Source of the DNA: Ephemerocybe angulata
Taxonomy: Eukaryota > Basidiomycota > Agaricomycetes > Agaricales > Psathyrellaceae
Direction of reading: 5' to 3'
Length of the DNA stretch: 64,000 bases
Assembly: GCA_013368325.1 (NCBI GenBank)
Contig: JAACJK010000164.1
Location: forward strand, 1,240,001-1,304,000
The notes under the pieces were generated by a model. It had not been told where the DNA came from. It worked only from the letters and a program-made list of their open reading frames with translations, and made no database searches. A program made the translations under genes and the position numbers. Positions 1-12,520 of this stretch are shown here, piece after piece (within the stretch, counting starts at the first letter, position 1; each line of letters opens with the position of its first letter).

Positions 1-2
1 GC

Positions 3-164
3 TCTATCAGTTCCTCGCGGTCCTATCGTTCATATCAGTCACAGACTCTTGGTGCCTTGGGTACTGGCCGTGGCACGAACGGGTATTCAGTGAGTTCTAG
101 CAAGCTCTGACCCAACAACACTACCCTAACCTTTACTTCTTTTCAGTCAGCGTCGGCCAAGTAA
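3..164 (+). CDS. 3' end of an unidentified gene (partial)
   Basis: Reading frame 3 is open from the left edge to position 89. It joins through a clean 57-nt GT-AG intron (90-146, donor GTGAGT, acceptor TTTTCAG) to a short last exon ending AAG-TAA at 162-164. The visible tail is about 34 residues, rich in Ser, Gly, Tyr and Arg, and ends SSASAK. No domain is visible and the rest of the gene lies outside the window, so no function can be given. The in-frame splice and immediate stop make a real 3' terminus likely. About 265 bp of T-rich sequence follows before the stop of the convergent kinase gene; a 71-codon open frame in it (184-399) looks like chance. Confidence 0.55.
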
Positions 165-428
165 ATAGGTTTTTTTCTTTATTGTGTTCCTCCCTTTCTA
201 TCCGTTGCGTTTTCTTTACGCTTTTTATAATTCGCCAGGGGCTTTGCTGCTGTATTTCATCTTGCTATCGCTCACATTCGGGTTCTTCTTCACTATACGC
301 TGCCCTCTTTTGCATTATTACCCTTCGACCGTTTTCGCGCAGTATATAATTGACACATTATCATCTTTGGAACTCCTTCGGCTACGTTACCTACCATAAC
401 GAAATTTCACGTCTCATGTATGGGAGGT

Positions 429-1883
429 TTATATGCTTGAATCCCCTGCCTCATCAAGACACCTAAGTTTGACGAAGACGTCGGAGCCTATCGGGACAAT
501 GAGTAGAGGAAGTGGGTGGTGCAAGGCAGGAACATACCCCATCCTTCAAGTGATTTGAACTCCAAGGAGCCGCCAAAGTACCTTGCATATAGACTACTCA
601 TTGGCAAACCATACCCCAGTCCAGCAATAGTCCCCATCCCCGTTCTCAGCGACTGGTCCGCAACGACTCCAAGAAGAGGTTCATCATCATCGTCATCCTC
701 CTGCTCCCAAATCCTCCTGTTCTTTCGTGCGGTATCGCTGTTCGCCGTTGTGAATGCATACGAAAAGATCCGGTCCATGTGGGCCTTGCTCACGCCGCCT
801 CCCTGGTCGCGGATCCGCATCGAGAGGTAGTGTTCACCTGGAATACTTGGCGCCGACGATTCGTTCAATTTGGAGCGTGGAGCGCGAGATGGGGGTGCAG
901 AGAGGGTGATGAGGACGTCCGGGAGGGACAGGCCCGTGCCCTGCGGGTCGTGTTGCTCAACCGTCGCGCGGAAGGAGTTCTTGAGGAGCTCCGTAAGGAT
1001 GTACTCTAGGTGGACGGGGATGTACCTGCCCAACACGTTAATGCTCGTCCCTCAGGATATTCCTGTGAAAGCTTACGCAAAAGTAGCGTCGACCTGTCCG
1101 TCAAGGACAATCGTCGGTGCATTCCCAAGGGTCGCATAGCACAAGTCGGTCACGAACGAACCGCACATATCGATCATTTGCCTCGGCGAACACTTCGTAT
1201 CGACCACACCCATAGCCTGGCCGTCTTTCGGCGGGTTGTGCAGGGCATGGGTCAGGGCGATGTGTTGCTCTGCTATGAGACGAACGGAGATCCGGTTGCG
1301 GATCGCACCGTCCAAGAAGGCGTTGATTTCTTCAGGGGGCATGTATCTTGAGGACTCTTGGAACCTACACAGCGCCCGCAGGTCCAACATTAGTCCAATC
1401 CGCACATTAACGAAACAGAACGCACCCTTTAGCCATGGTCGGGATATCGTTTGCGTGTCGCTGGACGATATCTGACAACATCCTCGCAAACTCCTCATTC
1501 TCCTGCAGATTCCTCACTGGCGGATGTTCGGCAAGGGTTTGAAAACTCTCTTGGAAAGCCTTTGTTGTCTGCGCAACGTATGGATTCGTCCCAACTATGA
1601 ATGGTAGCGTCTCGAGAAACCGAACTCGGGTGGCCAGACGGCGAGGCAGCTCATACAGGACGTAGGAAACTGAGGCAAGGACCGAGTCAGGGGTGACCGG
1701 GCGGCCAAACGACAGCAGCTGGGAGAGGTTCAACGGCCGAGGAGTCGTGGATTCATATTTTGACAATAATTCCAGGAATTCTGGCGAAGGGGGACGGGGC
1801 AGAGCTCTTGTGGCATAAAGTCGCGAGGAGGCCGCTCTCAACATGCGAGCACGGCGCTTACCAAATGATGGGCCCCTACTCAT
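429..1883 (-). CDS. Mitochondrial PDK/BCKDK-family protein kinase
   Basis: This kinase phosphorylates the E1 alpha subunit of pyruvate or branched-chain 2-oxoacid dehydrogenase in the mitochondrial matrix and switches the complex off. The ATG at 1883 gives an Arg/Ala/Ser-rich N-terminus that looks like a presequence. The helical PDK/BCKDK domain follows (about residues 45-220), then a GHKL ATPase domain with N-box ELLKNSFRA (near 260), the DQGGG nucleotide-binding motif and the G-box GLGYGLPMSSLYARYFGG. About 435 residues in four exons is normal for the family. The last exon is short: intron 479-528 joins EGWG to SDVFVKLRCL and the stop is at 429-431. An acidic insert (EQEDDDDDE) lies in the ATP-lid region. 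Sequence alone does not show whether pyruvate or branched-chain dehydrogenase is the target. It lies 66 bp downstream of the RPT1 stop, in the same orientation. Confidence 0.9.
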
Positions 1884-1949
1884 TACAGCGCGGAGATATT
1901 ATAATAGTATACAGAGGAATGCAAATCTAAAAAATACATAAAACGATGC

Positions 1950-3722
<1,773 letters not shown>

Positions 3723-3876
3723 GGTGGTGCAGTTCAGAGGGGTTCAATAATGAGCAGCGACTTGAGCGCCATTACGCGTCTCTGATCACATGACGCAGGG
3801 CGGGGATTGCCGAGACGAGGGTGAGGGGCGCAGTGCACGGTTGGCGGCTGCAGCTCTCCTCATATCCCAAATCGCA
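3723..3876. promoter_or_regulatory. Divergent RPT1/VMA1 promoter region
   Basis: These 154 bp lie between the start codons of two divergently transcribed housekeeping genes and must hold both core promoters and 5' leaders unless transcripts overlap. An ATG at 3790 is in frame with VMA1 and would add 29 residues. I preferred 3877 because subunit A proteins normally begin close to the IRDEERES segment. The 11-mer TCACATGACGC is at 3786-3796. Confidence 0.6.
3786..3796 (+). promoter_or_regulatory. E-box-like motif TCACATGACGC
   Basis: The 11-mer is 64 bp upstream of the RPT1 start and 91 bp upstream of the VMA1 start. The identical 11-mer sits in the VMA13/mL46 divergent promoter (44440-44450), and a variant TCACGTGATGC precedes PRE6. 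The CACRTG core resembles bHLH factor sites. That it is functional is inference. Confidence 0.35.
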
Positions 3877-6246
3877 ATGGCTGGCGCTCTCCCAAATGCC
3901 AAAAGAGATCTCAACAGGATTCGCGATGAAGAGCGCGAGAGCAGGTTTGGCCAGGTGTATGGCGTCTCAGGACCCGTCGTAATCGCAGAGAACATGGTCG
4001 GAGCTGCTATGTACGAACTGGTACGAGTCGGTCACGACGAACTGGTCGGAGGTGCGTCAGATACCCACCGTATTGGCACGATTGGGTTCATAACAACTCT
4101 CTGTTAGAGGTCATTCGTATCGAAGCCGACAAGGCCACTATCCAAGTCTATGAGGAAACCTCTGGCGTCACCGTCGGTGATCCCGTACTGCGCACTGGAA
4201 AGCCTCTGAGTGTTGAGCTTGGTCCAGGTAGATACCGACGCTATCTACCAGTGCTACATACTCTGACAGAGCCACAGGTCTTATGGGAAACATCGTCGAT
4301 GGTATCCAGCGACCCCTGCGAGTGCGTCCTATCGCTCATAGTTATCAAGCCCAGCTAAACCGTATCTCAGGCCATCCAAGAACTTTCCAAATCTATCTAT
4401 ATTCCCCGTGGTATCAACACGGAGGCCTTGGATCGCTCGTTGAAGTGGGATTTCAAGAATGCATCCTTCAAGGTACGCAACACTCGTCCATATCGACCTC
4501 TGTTCCTGAACACACCCCAATAGGTCGGCGACCATATTACTGGTGGCGACATCTTCGGAAGCGTCTACGAGAACTCCCTGGTCGACAACCACAAGATCAT
4601 GCTCTCCCCAAGAGCACTGGGTACAATTTCCTACCTTGCGCCTCCAGGAAGCTACGCCGTCGATGTACGATTGCATTCTGTGACGCAATTTAGCACCTTA
4701 TTGATTGCTTGGAACAGGATATCGTTCTGGAAACCGAGTTCGAAGGCAAGACTTCCAAACACACCATGATGCAGCTCTGGCCCGTTCGTGCACCCCGGCC
4801 AGTTGCTGAGAAGCAAACCGCCGATCATCCCCTCCTGACTGGTCAACGTATTCTCGACGCTCTCTTCCCGTGAGTCCCCAAATCCATTCAGGGGTATTTG
4901 ATCTGGATCGTTTCTGCGTTCAGATGTGTGCAGGGTGGTACCACTGCCATTCCCGGGGCCTTCGGTTGTGGCAAGACTGTCATTTCGCAAGCCTTGTCCA
5001 AGTTCTCAAATAGTGATATCATCGTCTATGTCGGCTGTGGTGAACGTGGAAATGAGGTGCGTTGGAAGTCTAATGTACACAAATCAGCTTCTCACCTTTT
5101 CCTAGATGGCTGAAGTCTTGATGGAGGTGTGTCTCTCGTAGTCCTCTTCCCAATGGACTCTGACCCCCGCTTTGTCAGTTCCCTGAACTCACCATGGAGG
5201 TCGGCGATCGCCAAGAGCCTATCATGAAGCGAACGACTCTCGTTGCCAACACCTCCAACATGCCCGTCGCTGCTCGGGAAGCCTCCATCTACACCGGTAT
5301 CACGCTTTCTGAGTATTTCCGTGACCAGGGGTCCAACGTCGCCATGATGGCTGATTCAACATCGCGATGGGCCGAGGCTTTGCGTGAAATTTCAGGTCGT
5401 CTCGCTGAGATGCCTGCCGATTCAGGTTATCCTGCTTATCTCGGCACCAAATTGGCCAGTTTCTACGAGCGTGCTGGAAAGGTCGTCTGTCTTGGAAACC
5501 CCCAGAGGCAGGGAACTGTCTCCCTTGTTGGAGCGTACGTTGTTCATGGGTTTATCTCAGATATGCTTTGCTAACCACACCAAATAGTGTCTCTCCCCCT
5601 GGTGGTGATTTCTCCGACCCCGTCACCTCTGCCACCCTTGGCATCGTCCAAGTCTTCTGGGGTCTCGACAAGAAACTCGCCCAGAGGAAACATTTCCCCT
5701 CCGTCAACTGGTCGCTCTCTTACTCCAAATATACCAAAGTCCTGGAGCCATACTACGAAAAGACCGAACCCGGATTTGTTGAGCTGCGCACAAAGACCAA
5801 GGAGATTCTGCAGAAGGAGGAAGATCTCGCTGAGATCGTGCAGCTTGTCGGAAAGAGTGCTCTCGGAGAGAACGAGAAGATCACTCTCGAGGTTGCCCGG
5901 ATGTTGAAGGATGACTTCCTCCAGCAGAACGGTATGAGCGAGTACGACAGATACTGCCCCTTCTACAAGACTAGTGCTATGCTTCGCAACTTTGTTGGCT
6001 ATCATGACGCTGCCATCAGGGCGGTGACGCAGAATGACCTTACGTTTGCGAAGGTCAAGGACGCCACGAGCGATATCATCTTCAAGCTCTCACAGATGAA
6101 GTTCGAGGTAGGGCTGCTTGATCCCTCTGTTAACACGTCGCTTACATCTTCCCCAGTCACCATCTCAAGGAAAGGAAGATATCAAACAGAAGTTGGACTC
6201 GCTCTACACCGAGATCCAGGAGAAGTTCCGACAACTTGGAGAGTAG
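3877..6246 (+). CDS. VMA1: V-type H+-ATPase catalytic subunit A
   Basis: The catalytic subunit of the V1 sector hydrolyses ATP to drive proton pumping into the vacuole, Golgi and endosomes. The first exon encodes [20 protein letters not shown], followed by the beta-barrel ([21 protein letters not shown]), the non-homologous region, and the nucleotide-binding domain with P-loop GAFGCGKT and [20 protein letters not shown]. The C-terminal helical domain ends [11 protein letters not shown]. Length is about 610 residues, normal for the family. At least nine introns are visible. One exon is only 21 nt (5106-5126, encoding MAEVLME). The YVG/CGERG junction near 5035, where Saccharomyces VMA1 carries the VDE intein, is uninterrupted. 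Another V1 subunit, VMA13, lies about 40 kb away. Confidence 0.97.
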
Positions 6247-6567
6247 GATGTGGATCCTCCATGACTTCGACCCGCTACGCTTTAACGTGGATAATAATGA
6301 CCTCTCTAATACACAACGCATTCATCATTGGACCACCATTTCTGTTCTTACCCACGATCTCCACATCGATGTCATGGGTTACGAGTTTGCTCACTGAGTT
6401 AAACACAGAGACTAGGATTGGAGCTGGCATGTGAACACTGGAAGGCATAGCGCCGCGGAGGAGTCGATCGCAAAGGAAGCCACGGCTTTGCAATCTCAGA
6501 CACCCCGCTTCCCATATAATCTCCCTGAACATGCGGTGTCGGTTAGTACAACTCAGCCTTCGCCTCC
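6247..6567. other. Intergenic region between VMA1 and the fasciclin gene
   Basis: These 321 bp hold the 3' UTR of VMA1 and the promoter of the next gene. I see no coding signature, repeat or RNA gene. The open frame running past the VMA1 stop is in another phase and is not supported. Confidence 0.5.
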
Positions 6568-8377
6568 ATGTTGCCTGCTCTTCTACTGCAGCTGTTCATA
6601 GGCGGCGTCAGCGCCGCCGCGCTAACCCTGCAGATCCAAAACCCTTTTGACTCTATCTTCGGTAACCAGCCATGGAAGCACTACCCCAAGCCACATCCCA
6701 ACCCTGAAAAGACTATTTACGAGACCATTGTCAGCGACGGGCGGTACGTATCTACCATTTTTTTCAATCGCCGTGTGTTTAACAAAGGGCGTGTTCTAGC
6801 TTTACTGCTTTGACAAAGGCGATTAACTTCGTTGGCGACGACATCATCGAAGTGCTCAACGACGCCTCGCACTCGTAAGTCGTACAGTGGTTGCCACCAA
6901 GTCACACCCTAATTTCAATCCAGTATCACATTCTTCGCCGTCCCCGACACGGCTTTGCACCATGGGCGCGACGATTCGGAGGGCGAGATCCATCCTACGT
7001 ATCGCGAGGACTACGGGCGCCTGTTTGATGTTGCCCTCGCCGACTCTTCATATGAACGACGCGACCTCGTTTCCGCATTTGGCGATCCGACCCCTGACTT
7101 CGCCAGCATCATCTCAGCCATCGACAGCGTCAGCGACTACTCTGTCGCCGACGATGGCGACGGCGACCACGATGGGGATGACGATGAGAGGAAGAGGCGC
7201 AGGAAAGTCATCAAGTACATCGTCAACGCCGTGCTGCAGTACCACGTCCTGCCGTTCGAAGCCAAAGCCGATGGGCTGCTCGAGAACAATACGTATCCGA
7301 CGCACCTGAAGGTCCCCCATGCAATGGGCGGTCATCACCAGCGTGTCAGGGTCTCGCACAAGTACAAGAAGCATAAAGTCAAGACCTTCCTCAACCACCA
7401 CTCGAAGATCGTCGTCCCTGATGTACAGGCGTCGAACGGGTACATCCATGTCATCAATCATCCTATCATCCCTCCTGGACCCGTCTTCCAGGAGCTCTTT
7501 CTCTTCCAAAACTATTTTTCAATCTTTGTGCGTTCTATATCTTCGATTGGGTCCCGCCGCCTTTTACAATAACCTTTTGCAGACTTCGGCTCTACAGCGC
7601 ACTGGTCTCACCAATGATCTTGACTTGCGCTACAAGTGGGACGACGATTCCGACGAAGGTCACTTCGAAGGATCTCCCGCGGTCACTGTGTTTGCGGTCC
7701 CAAACAAAGCCTTCGCGAAGTTGCCGAAGCGCTTGCAGTGGTACTTGTTTTCTCCCTTCGGGACCAACACTCTTCGCAAGCTCTTGGAGTACCATATCGT
7801 CCCTGGCATCGTTGCTCATACCGGTGAGTAGTGACCGTTCCTTCCAAGATTCATAATGTTGAATTTGCGCGTCCTAGACCATATCTACAACAGGACTGCC
7901 GAGGACAAACCCGAGGTCGTGAAGGTATGGATATCTTGCTTTCGTTCTGCTCTCCACAAGGAACTGACGCTTCCCCCCCTTCAGCGCTGCACATGCCCCG
8001 CTTGCGCCGAGAACGCATTGAAGAAGAAGCACCCGCACAGGGAGCCTATCTCAGCAGTCCAAGTAACTCTCGACACGCGATTCACCAACCATACTCTTGA
8101 CTGGTTGGTAGAGAGAAACAAGTTGACCTTCCCAGGACACGGTAAACATCGGCGACCCGATGAGTACGAGACCAACGTCTACGTCAACTACCACAAAATC
8201 AAAATGGTGGACATCGTCGGGTTGAATGGGGTCATCCATGTTGTGGACCAGATTCTGTGCCCCTGGCACCACGACGGCGACGACGATCACCACCACCACC
8301 ACGGGGATCGTGATGACGATGGTTGGGAAGGATGGGAGTCGTGGCTCCCCCAGTTGGCTGCAGGCCCAAGCTCGTAG
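6568..8377 (+). CDS. Secreted fasciclin (FAS1) domain protein
   Basis: The start at 6568 gives a hydrophobic leader (MLPALLLQLFIGGVSAAALT) typical of a signal peptide. Two FAS1-like units follow. The first covers about residues 50-250, with ITFFAVPDTAL, YIVNAVLQYHVLP and NGYIHVINHPIIPPG. The second follows with VTVFAVPNKAFAKLP, LRKLLEYHIVPGIVAHT and GVIHVVDQILCPW. FAS1 domains mediate adhesion at the cell surface or matrix. There are about six short introns. Oddities are an acidic loop (DDGDGDHDGDDDERKRRRK) in unit one and a His/Asp-rich tail (8270-8330) after unit two. The C-terminus is not hydrophobic, so a GPI anchor is not evident and the protein is probably secreted or wall-bound. A role in adhesion or wood/host contact is inferred from the family only. 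Confidence 0.85.
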
Positions 8378-8470
8378 CTGCGCTTGAATTTGTTCGACCG
8401 ACTCTAGTTTCGCTCTTTCACGATATTGGTTCTGACTTGAACAGATGAAACGAAAATTGTATGATTAGTA

Positions 8471-10210
8471 TTACGACGGTGTATCATTATCTGTTTCTCT
8501 CTGCGACCGGGGATATGGCTGTTGACCTGACTGTATCCTTTTGAGTCTGGCGGACATGCGCTTGTGAGCGCGGGAGTGAATGTGACGCTCCCATTCGGGG
8601 CCCGTTTCGACCATGAAAGGTCGGTCGTCTTGGATCGTGCAGATATCACACTGCGTCTTTTGTCGTGCTTGGAGAACATCCAAAGGGCTGGAGAATCGTC
8701 AGATGGAAAGTGAGCGACAAAAGAGAAATGCTTCTCACTTGGAACTTTTCTCCGATACATTCAACAGTCCAGCAGCCACATCTGACAGCGACCGAGGTTC
8801 TGGGAGGGGTTCACCATCAAGAAGTTCTAAGGGATCTTCAGCTCTCTGTCGGGCGGATTGCTTTCCATAACCTACTTTCCGTGACTTCGATTGCAGGCGC
8901 TCGAACTCTATCTGCCCACCTTTCATCGACTTTGGCAGCATCAAGTAGGTATAATGACACGGTCTCCTCTTTCGAGTTTGCATCCTTCACAGCTGGCATG
9001 AGTTTGTTGCGTATCCATGATATCTGCTTCTTGGCGTATTGTCGGGTGGATATCTTCATCCGTTCGACGGCCTCGTTGAAGGCGCGGTCTGTAGGGTTGC
9101 TGAGGTAGTTGTGGAACTCCTTGTAGCCTGATCGATCGTAAGAACTCGTGCATGGTTTCCCTGTTTCGTGAAGCTCACCGATGGCTTGATAGATCCCTAG
9201 TGTATAGTCGTTATGCGAGTCGCCGCTTTCAGATGATGCAGCGTGTTCAGGGAGTTCTGCAATACGCCGAAGCTCTTTGATCTCGTCGAGGAGACCCAGA
9301 TCAATCATTTGGTCCACCCGGGCGTCTAACCGCGGCTCAAGGTACGACGACTCTGCGAACAGCCAGAAGCAGAGCGTCCGGAACCTGGACTGGTTGAGAG
9401 TTGAGCGTTTCGATCTTCAGACAAATGGGCCGAACCTCGGTTGGCTGGAAGGCCCGGCGTCTGCTGCCTGTTCCGCTATGATGTCGCTTGCACGACGGCG
9501 GGCGCTACGGATGATGCTTAGGCTGTGGAGGACCTTTCGGGTGTCTTTCCAGTGCCATCGTTGTCCTACTGGAGGGTCTAGCAGGAGGAGGAGAGCGTGA
9601 AGTTGGAATGCGGCGTCCGGTTCGATTTTTGCTGATGGGGGTTCTTTGGGGAGGTTCTCGAATATCGAGCGCAGGTTCTCGGGGAGAGCACCAATTGCAG
9701 CTTGCAATTCAGGATCCCAAGGTGAGTCGGAGCTTTGAGGAGCCTCGGTGGTCTTTGACAGTCTGTTCGGAAATATGAGGTGCTGAATCCAATATGACGT
9801 TCCTCCGACGACAATGGGTATTTCTTTCTTCTGGTGCATTTCGTGAATCTGGATGATCATTAGTCGCCCACTCTGCATGGTCAAGGCAGTAGACTAACGA
9901 GCTTTAATGAGTCCTCTACCCATTCTCCGACAATATACTGCTCCCCTGGGTACTTGAATCCCATTAAGAGGTGGTCAACACCCTCCATCTCGGCGACAGG
10001 GACCTTGTTCGTGATGACATCGAGGCCTTTGTAGACCTGCATTGAATCGGCATTGATTACCCTCGCTCCGCGCCATCCCTGGGGCCCAAACTGTTTCTTC
10101 GCAAGGTGGACAGCAAGGTCGATGGCCAGCTTGGACTTGCCGACGCCGGTGGTGCCGCAGATAGTGATTAGCGGCTTGAGCATCGTGGTGGACGGGGAAG
10201 AGGAAGCCAT
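8471..10210 (-). CDS. MOD5: tRNA dimethylallyltransferase with C-terminal zinc finger
   Basis: The enzyme transfers a dimethylallyl group from DMAPP to adenosine 37 of tRNAs that read UNN codons, making i6A in cytosol, nucleus and mitochondria. The N-terminal P-loop is GTTGVGKSKLAIDLA, followed by INADSMQVYKGLDV (catalytic Asp and DMAPP-binding region) and the GGTSYWIQHLI motif. The tRNA-binding region includes GYKEFHNYL and STRQYAKKQISWIRNKL. The C-terminus carries a C2H2 matrin-type finger (CDICTIQDDRPF then WERHIHSRAHKR), which is normal for eukaryotic MOD5/TRIT1 and absent from bacterial MiaA. Length is about 500 residues. It is divergent from uL15m, with 90 bp between the start codons, so two translation-related genes share one promoter region. 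Confidence 0.93.
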
Positions 10211-10300
10211 ACGCGCTGTTTGGCTGCCGCCTGCCCGGTAAATAAAAGAATTCCCCGGAAAACAAAATATATTGTTGAGCGCGGTTACTCTCTCTCCAAA
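10211..10300. promoter_or_regulatory. Divergent MOD5/uL15m promoter region
   Basis: Only 90 bp separate the two start codons. The stretch is A-rich (CGGTAAATAAAAGAATTCC and AAAACAAAATATATTG) and could position two initiation complexes. No further motif is claimed. Confidence 0.55.
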
Positions 10301-11242
10301 ATGTCTTCGCGCGTAAGGGTCAGTTTGGCCAACCTCGCACCCGCTCGCGGGGCGTCCCACAACGTATGTTTTCCGACTTTGCATTCTTTCCGTATGTTGC
10401 ACTGACCAAAGTCGGGCGCCAGCAAAAACGTGTCGGTCGAGGTCAAGGCTCGGGCTACGGCGGAACCTCTGGTCGAGGACACAAGGGTCAGAAAGCGCGT
10501 TCCGGTTCCAGTCTGAGGGCTGGCTTCGAGGGTGGTCAGACCCCAATCACCAAGCTCTTCCCCAAGCGTGGCTTCATCAACCAGTGCGGAACCATTCCAA
10601 CTCCCAACCTCAACAAGCGCTGACGGACCGGATTCATTGCAGGAACCAGAAGACCTGGGGAGTTGTCAACCTCGAGCGGATACAGCACTGGATAAACCAG
10701 GGACGTCTGTCCTCTTCGCCAGAGAACCCCATCACTGCCCGCGAGTTGCTGGCCAGTGGGTGCATTCACAATGCCCACGACGGAGTCAAGATCCTCGGTG
10801 ATGTTAGTCGCCGCTCTGCCCTATCCTGCCAACTCCGTTGACCCTTTCCTTAGAACGCAACCGAGTTGAAGACGCCAATCTACGTCGTTGCCTCCAGAGC
10901 GAGTAAGAGCGCCATCGAGGCCATTGAAGCCGCCGGCGGAAAGGTCGTGTGCAAGTACTATAACGAGCTGGCACTCCGGGATTGTCTGAAGGGAAGGACC
11001 GACCGAGTGAGCGCCGCTCCTACTCGCCGAGAAGACATTGGTACGTCGCCATTCCTCTCTGCTTCATCCCTCGCTCATGCATTGTGCCAGTCTGGTATGG
11101 CTTGTGGCGGAATCGCGGGTTCATGGCTCCCAAGACTCTCAAGGAACTCGGCGATCTCCCCTTCGTCGAGGAGAGGTGGAAGGCATTGTCCCAGTCCCTC
11201 AACGTTTGGCGGAAGCAGCATTACATTGACCTCAAGAAATAG
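10301..11242 (+). CDS. MRPL10: Mitochondrial large-subunit ribosomal protein uL15m
   Basis: This is the uL15 homologue of the mitochondrial 54S subunit. The N-terminus [20 protein letters not shown] is presequence-like. The conserved core is [20 protein letters not shown] followed by [10 protein letters not shown]. Downstream blocks are [33 protein letters not shown] and [21 protein letters not shown]. Four introns fit. The second (10586-10641, donor GTGCGG, branch CTGAC) is needed to avoid an in-frame TGA at 10621 and joins FIN to [11 protein letters not shown]. The final exon encodes [20 protein letters not shown], a fungal C-terminal extension. It converges on PRP38 with 46 bp between the stops. 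Confidence 0.92.
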
Positions 11243-11288
11243 TCTGCTTACTCCCATATTCTTACTGTATATATCCCACTCTAATGCA

Positions 11289-12348
11289 TCAATTGCCGGT
11301 GTCCATTCTGTCTGGCGATATGCTTCGATGTGACGGTGAGCGTGAGCCAGAACGAGACCGCGAGGGGCTTCGAGAGACGTATCTCGAACCAGCGCTGTGG
11401 GACCGAGAACGCGAACGGTTGCTTCCTGGGCTCGACGCCCCGCTGCGTGCTCCGCTTTGGCTCCGACTACGGCTTCTGCCTCTGCTGACGCTTCTGCTCG
11501 GTCGTGGGGACCTACTCCGCGACCTACTTCGACTGCGAGACCTGTAGCTGCCGGCGTCACTTTTCTCGTCCTTGTCTTCCATGGCGTCGAGGAGTCGACT
11601 TTTCCGAGGTCCAATATCTCCGTTCTCTTCAAGAATCTGCCTCCGTTGCATGCGAGGGAGGATGAGGTCGCATACTCGCTCTTCCGTCAACAGCGCGTTG
11701 ACGAATTCGTCGATGAACGTTAGACTATATCCAGCTAGAGACTTGTCGTCAGAGAATAGCGAAATATGAGGTGATTACAAGCGCACCCATGCTCCTCTGC
11801 CGTAGTTTCCTATAATCCTTCATCAACGGCTCTAAAAGCTCGTAGACCTCCACCGCCTCGAATGTCATCCGTATGTATAGCGCAGCTAACGCTCGAAGAT
11901 ACCTATATACCAGTCAGATTCTTATTCTATAGGCCAGTCGGGATAAAACTCACTTGAATTCATCCGCCCTGAGGTATTCCACTAGAATCTCCTTCTCCGG
12001 CTGAATTTGGAGGAGCTTGAGGAGGAGACATATGAATTCCGTTGGACGCTGGTTACCGTATACACCTCCGATGTACTTCACTTCGAGGGCTTTGTCGATA
12101 ATGGTCTCGGCTGAAGACACGTCTCGTTAGGACAAACCCAATGGCATGTGCAGGAGGATGGCAAACCTGTTAGCGCGAAACAGTGCTCTTTCCAGAAGGA
12201 CGAGTCATAGATACGATTCCGGATGACAGTTTCGACGAGGAACTAGGAAAGTCTCAGAAAGGAGGTTGTTACACGCGTTAAACAGAGCCCATACCTGAGG
12301 GTTTTGGCCGTGGATGGACTTTGCGCCAGTAACAGTAGTGTTCGCCAT
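11289..12348 (-). CDS. PRP38: Pre-mRNA-splicing factor 38
   Basis: PRP38 is a U4/U6.U5 tri-snRNP (B-complex) protein needed for spliceosome activation. The spliced N-terminus is MANTTVTGAKSIHGQNPQ, then FLVETVIRNRIYDSSFWKEH, with further blocks IIDKALEVKYIGGVYGNQRP, EFICLLLKLLQIQPEKEI, YLRALAALYIRMTF and RMQRRQILEENG. The C-terminus is a long Arg-Ser-rich tail (about 80 residues of RS dipeptides) like metazoan PRP38; the budding yeast protein has no such RS tail. Length is about 270 residues with five or six short introns. The ATG at 12348 is divergent from the KMT6-like gene (172 bp apart). Confidence 0.93.
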
Positions 12349-12520
12349 GAGAGAAGGTCAGGACGCGGTTGTTTGCCGGCGCCATCAATCATACTCCGAC
12401 TTTCAACTCATACCACGACCAAGCGCTGCAGGCAGTCCGGGATCCACAAACTTGGGACTCTTGAGCGCTGGACGTTGTGCCAGCATTTCCTAACTGCTTT
12501 CTCGACGACTCTATACGCCA
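12349..12520. promoter_or_regulatory. Divergent PRP38/KMT6-like promoter region
   Basis: The 172 bp lie between the two start codons. An upstream ATG at 12477 opens a 65-codon frame that overlaps the KMT6 start in another phase and could act as an uORF. I see no E-box-like 11-mer here. Confidence 0.45.

Noticed and set aside
184..399. 71-codon hydrophobic open frame after the left-edge gene
   Set aside because: It is T-rich, has no recognisable motif and lies in the space between two 3' ends, so it is most likely UTR sequence.
5030..5045. Possible VMA1 intein insertion
   Set aside because: The YVG/CGERG extein junction is continuous; only a spliceosomal intron follows some codons later.
10586..10641. 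Apparent frameshift or internal stop in uL15m
   Set aside because: A normal GT-AG intron with a branch site removes it and restores the conserved protein.
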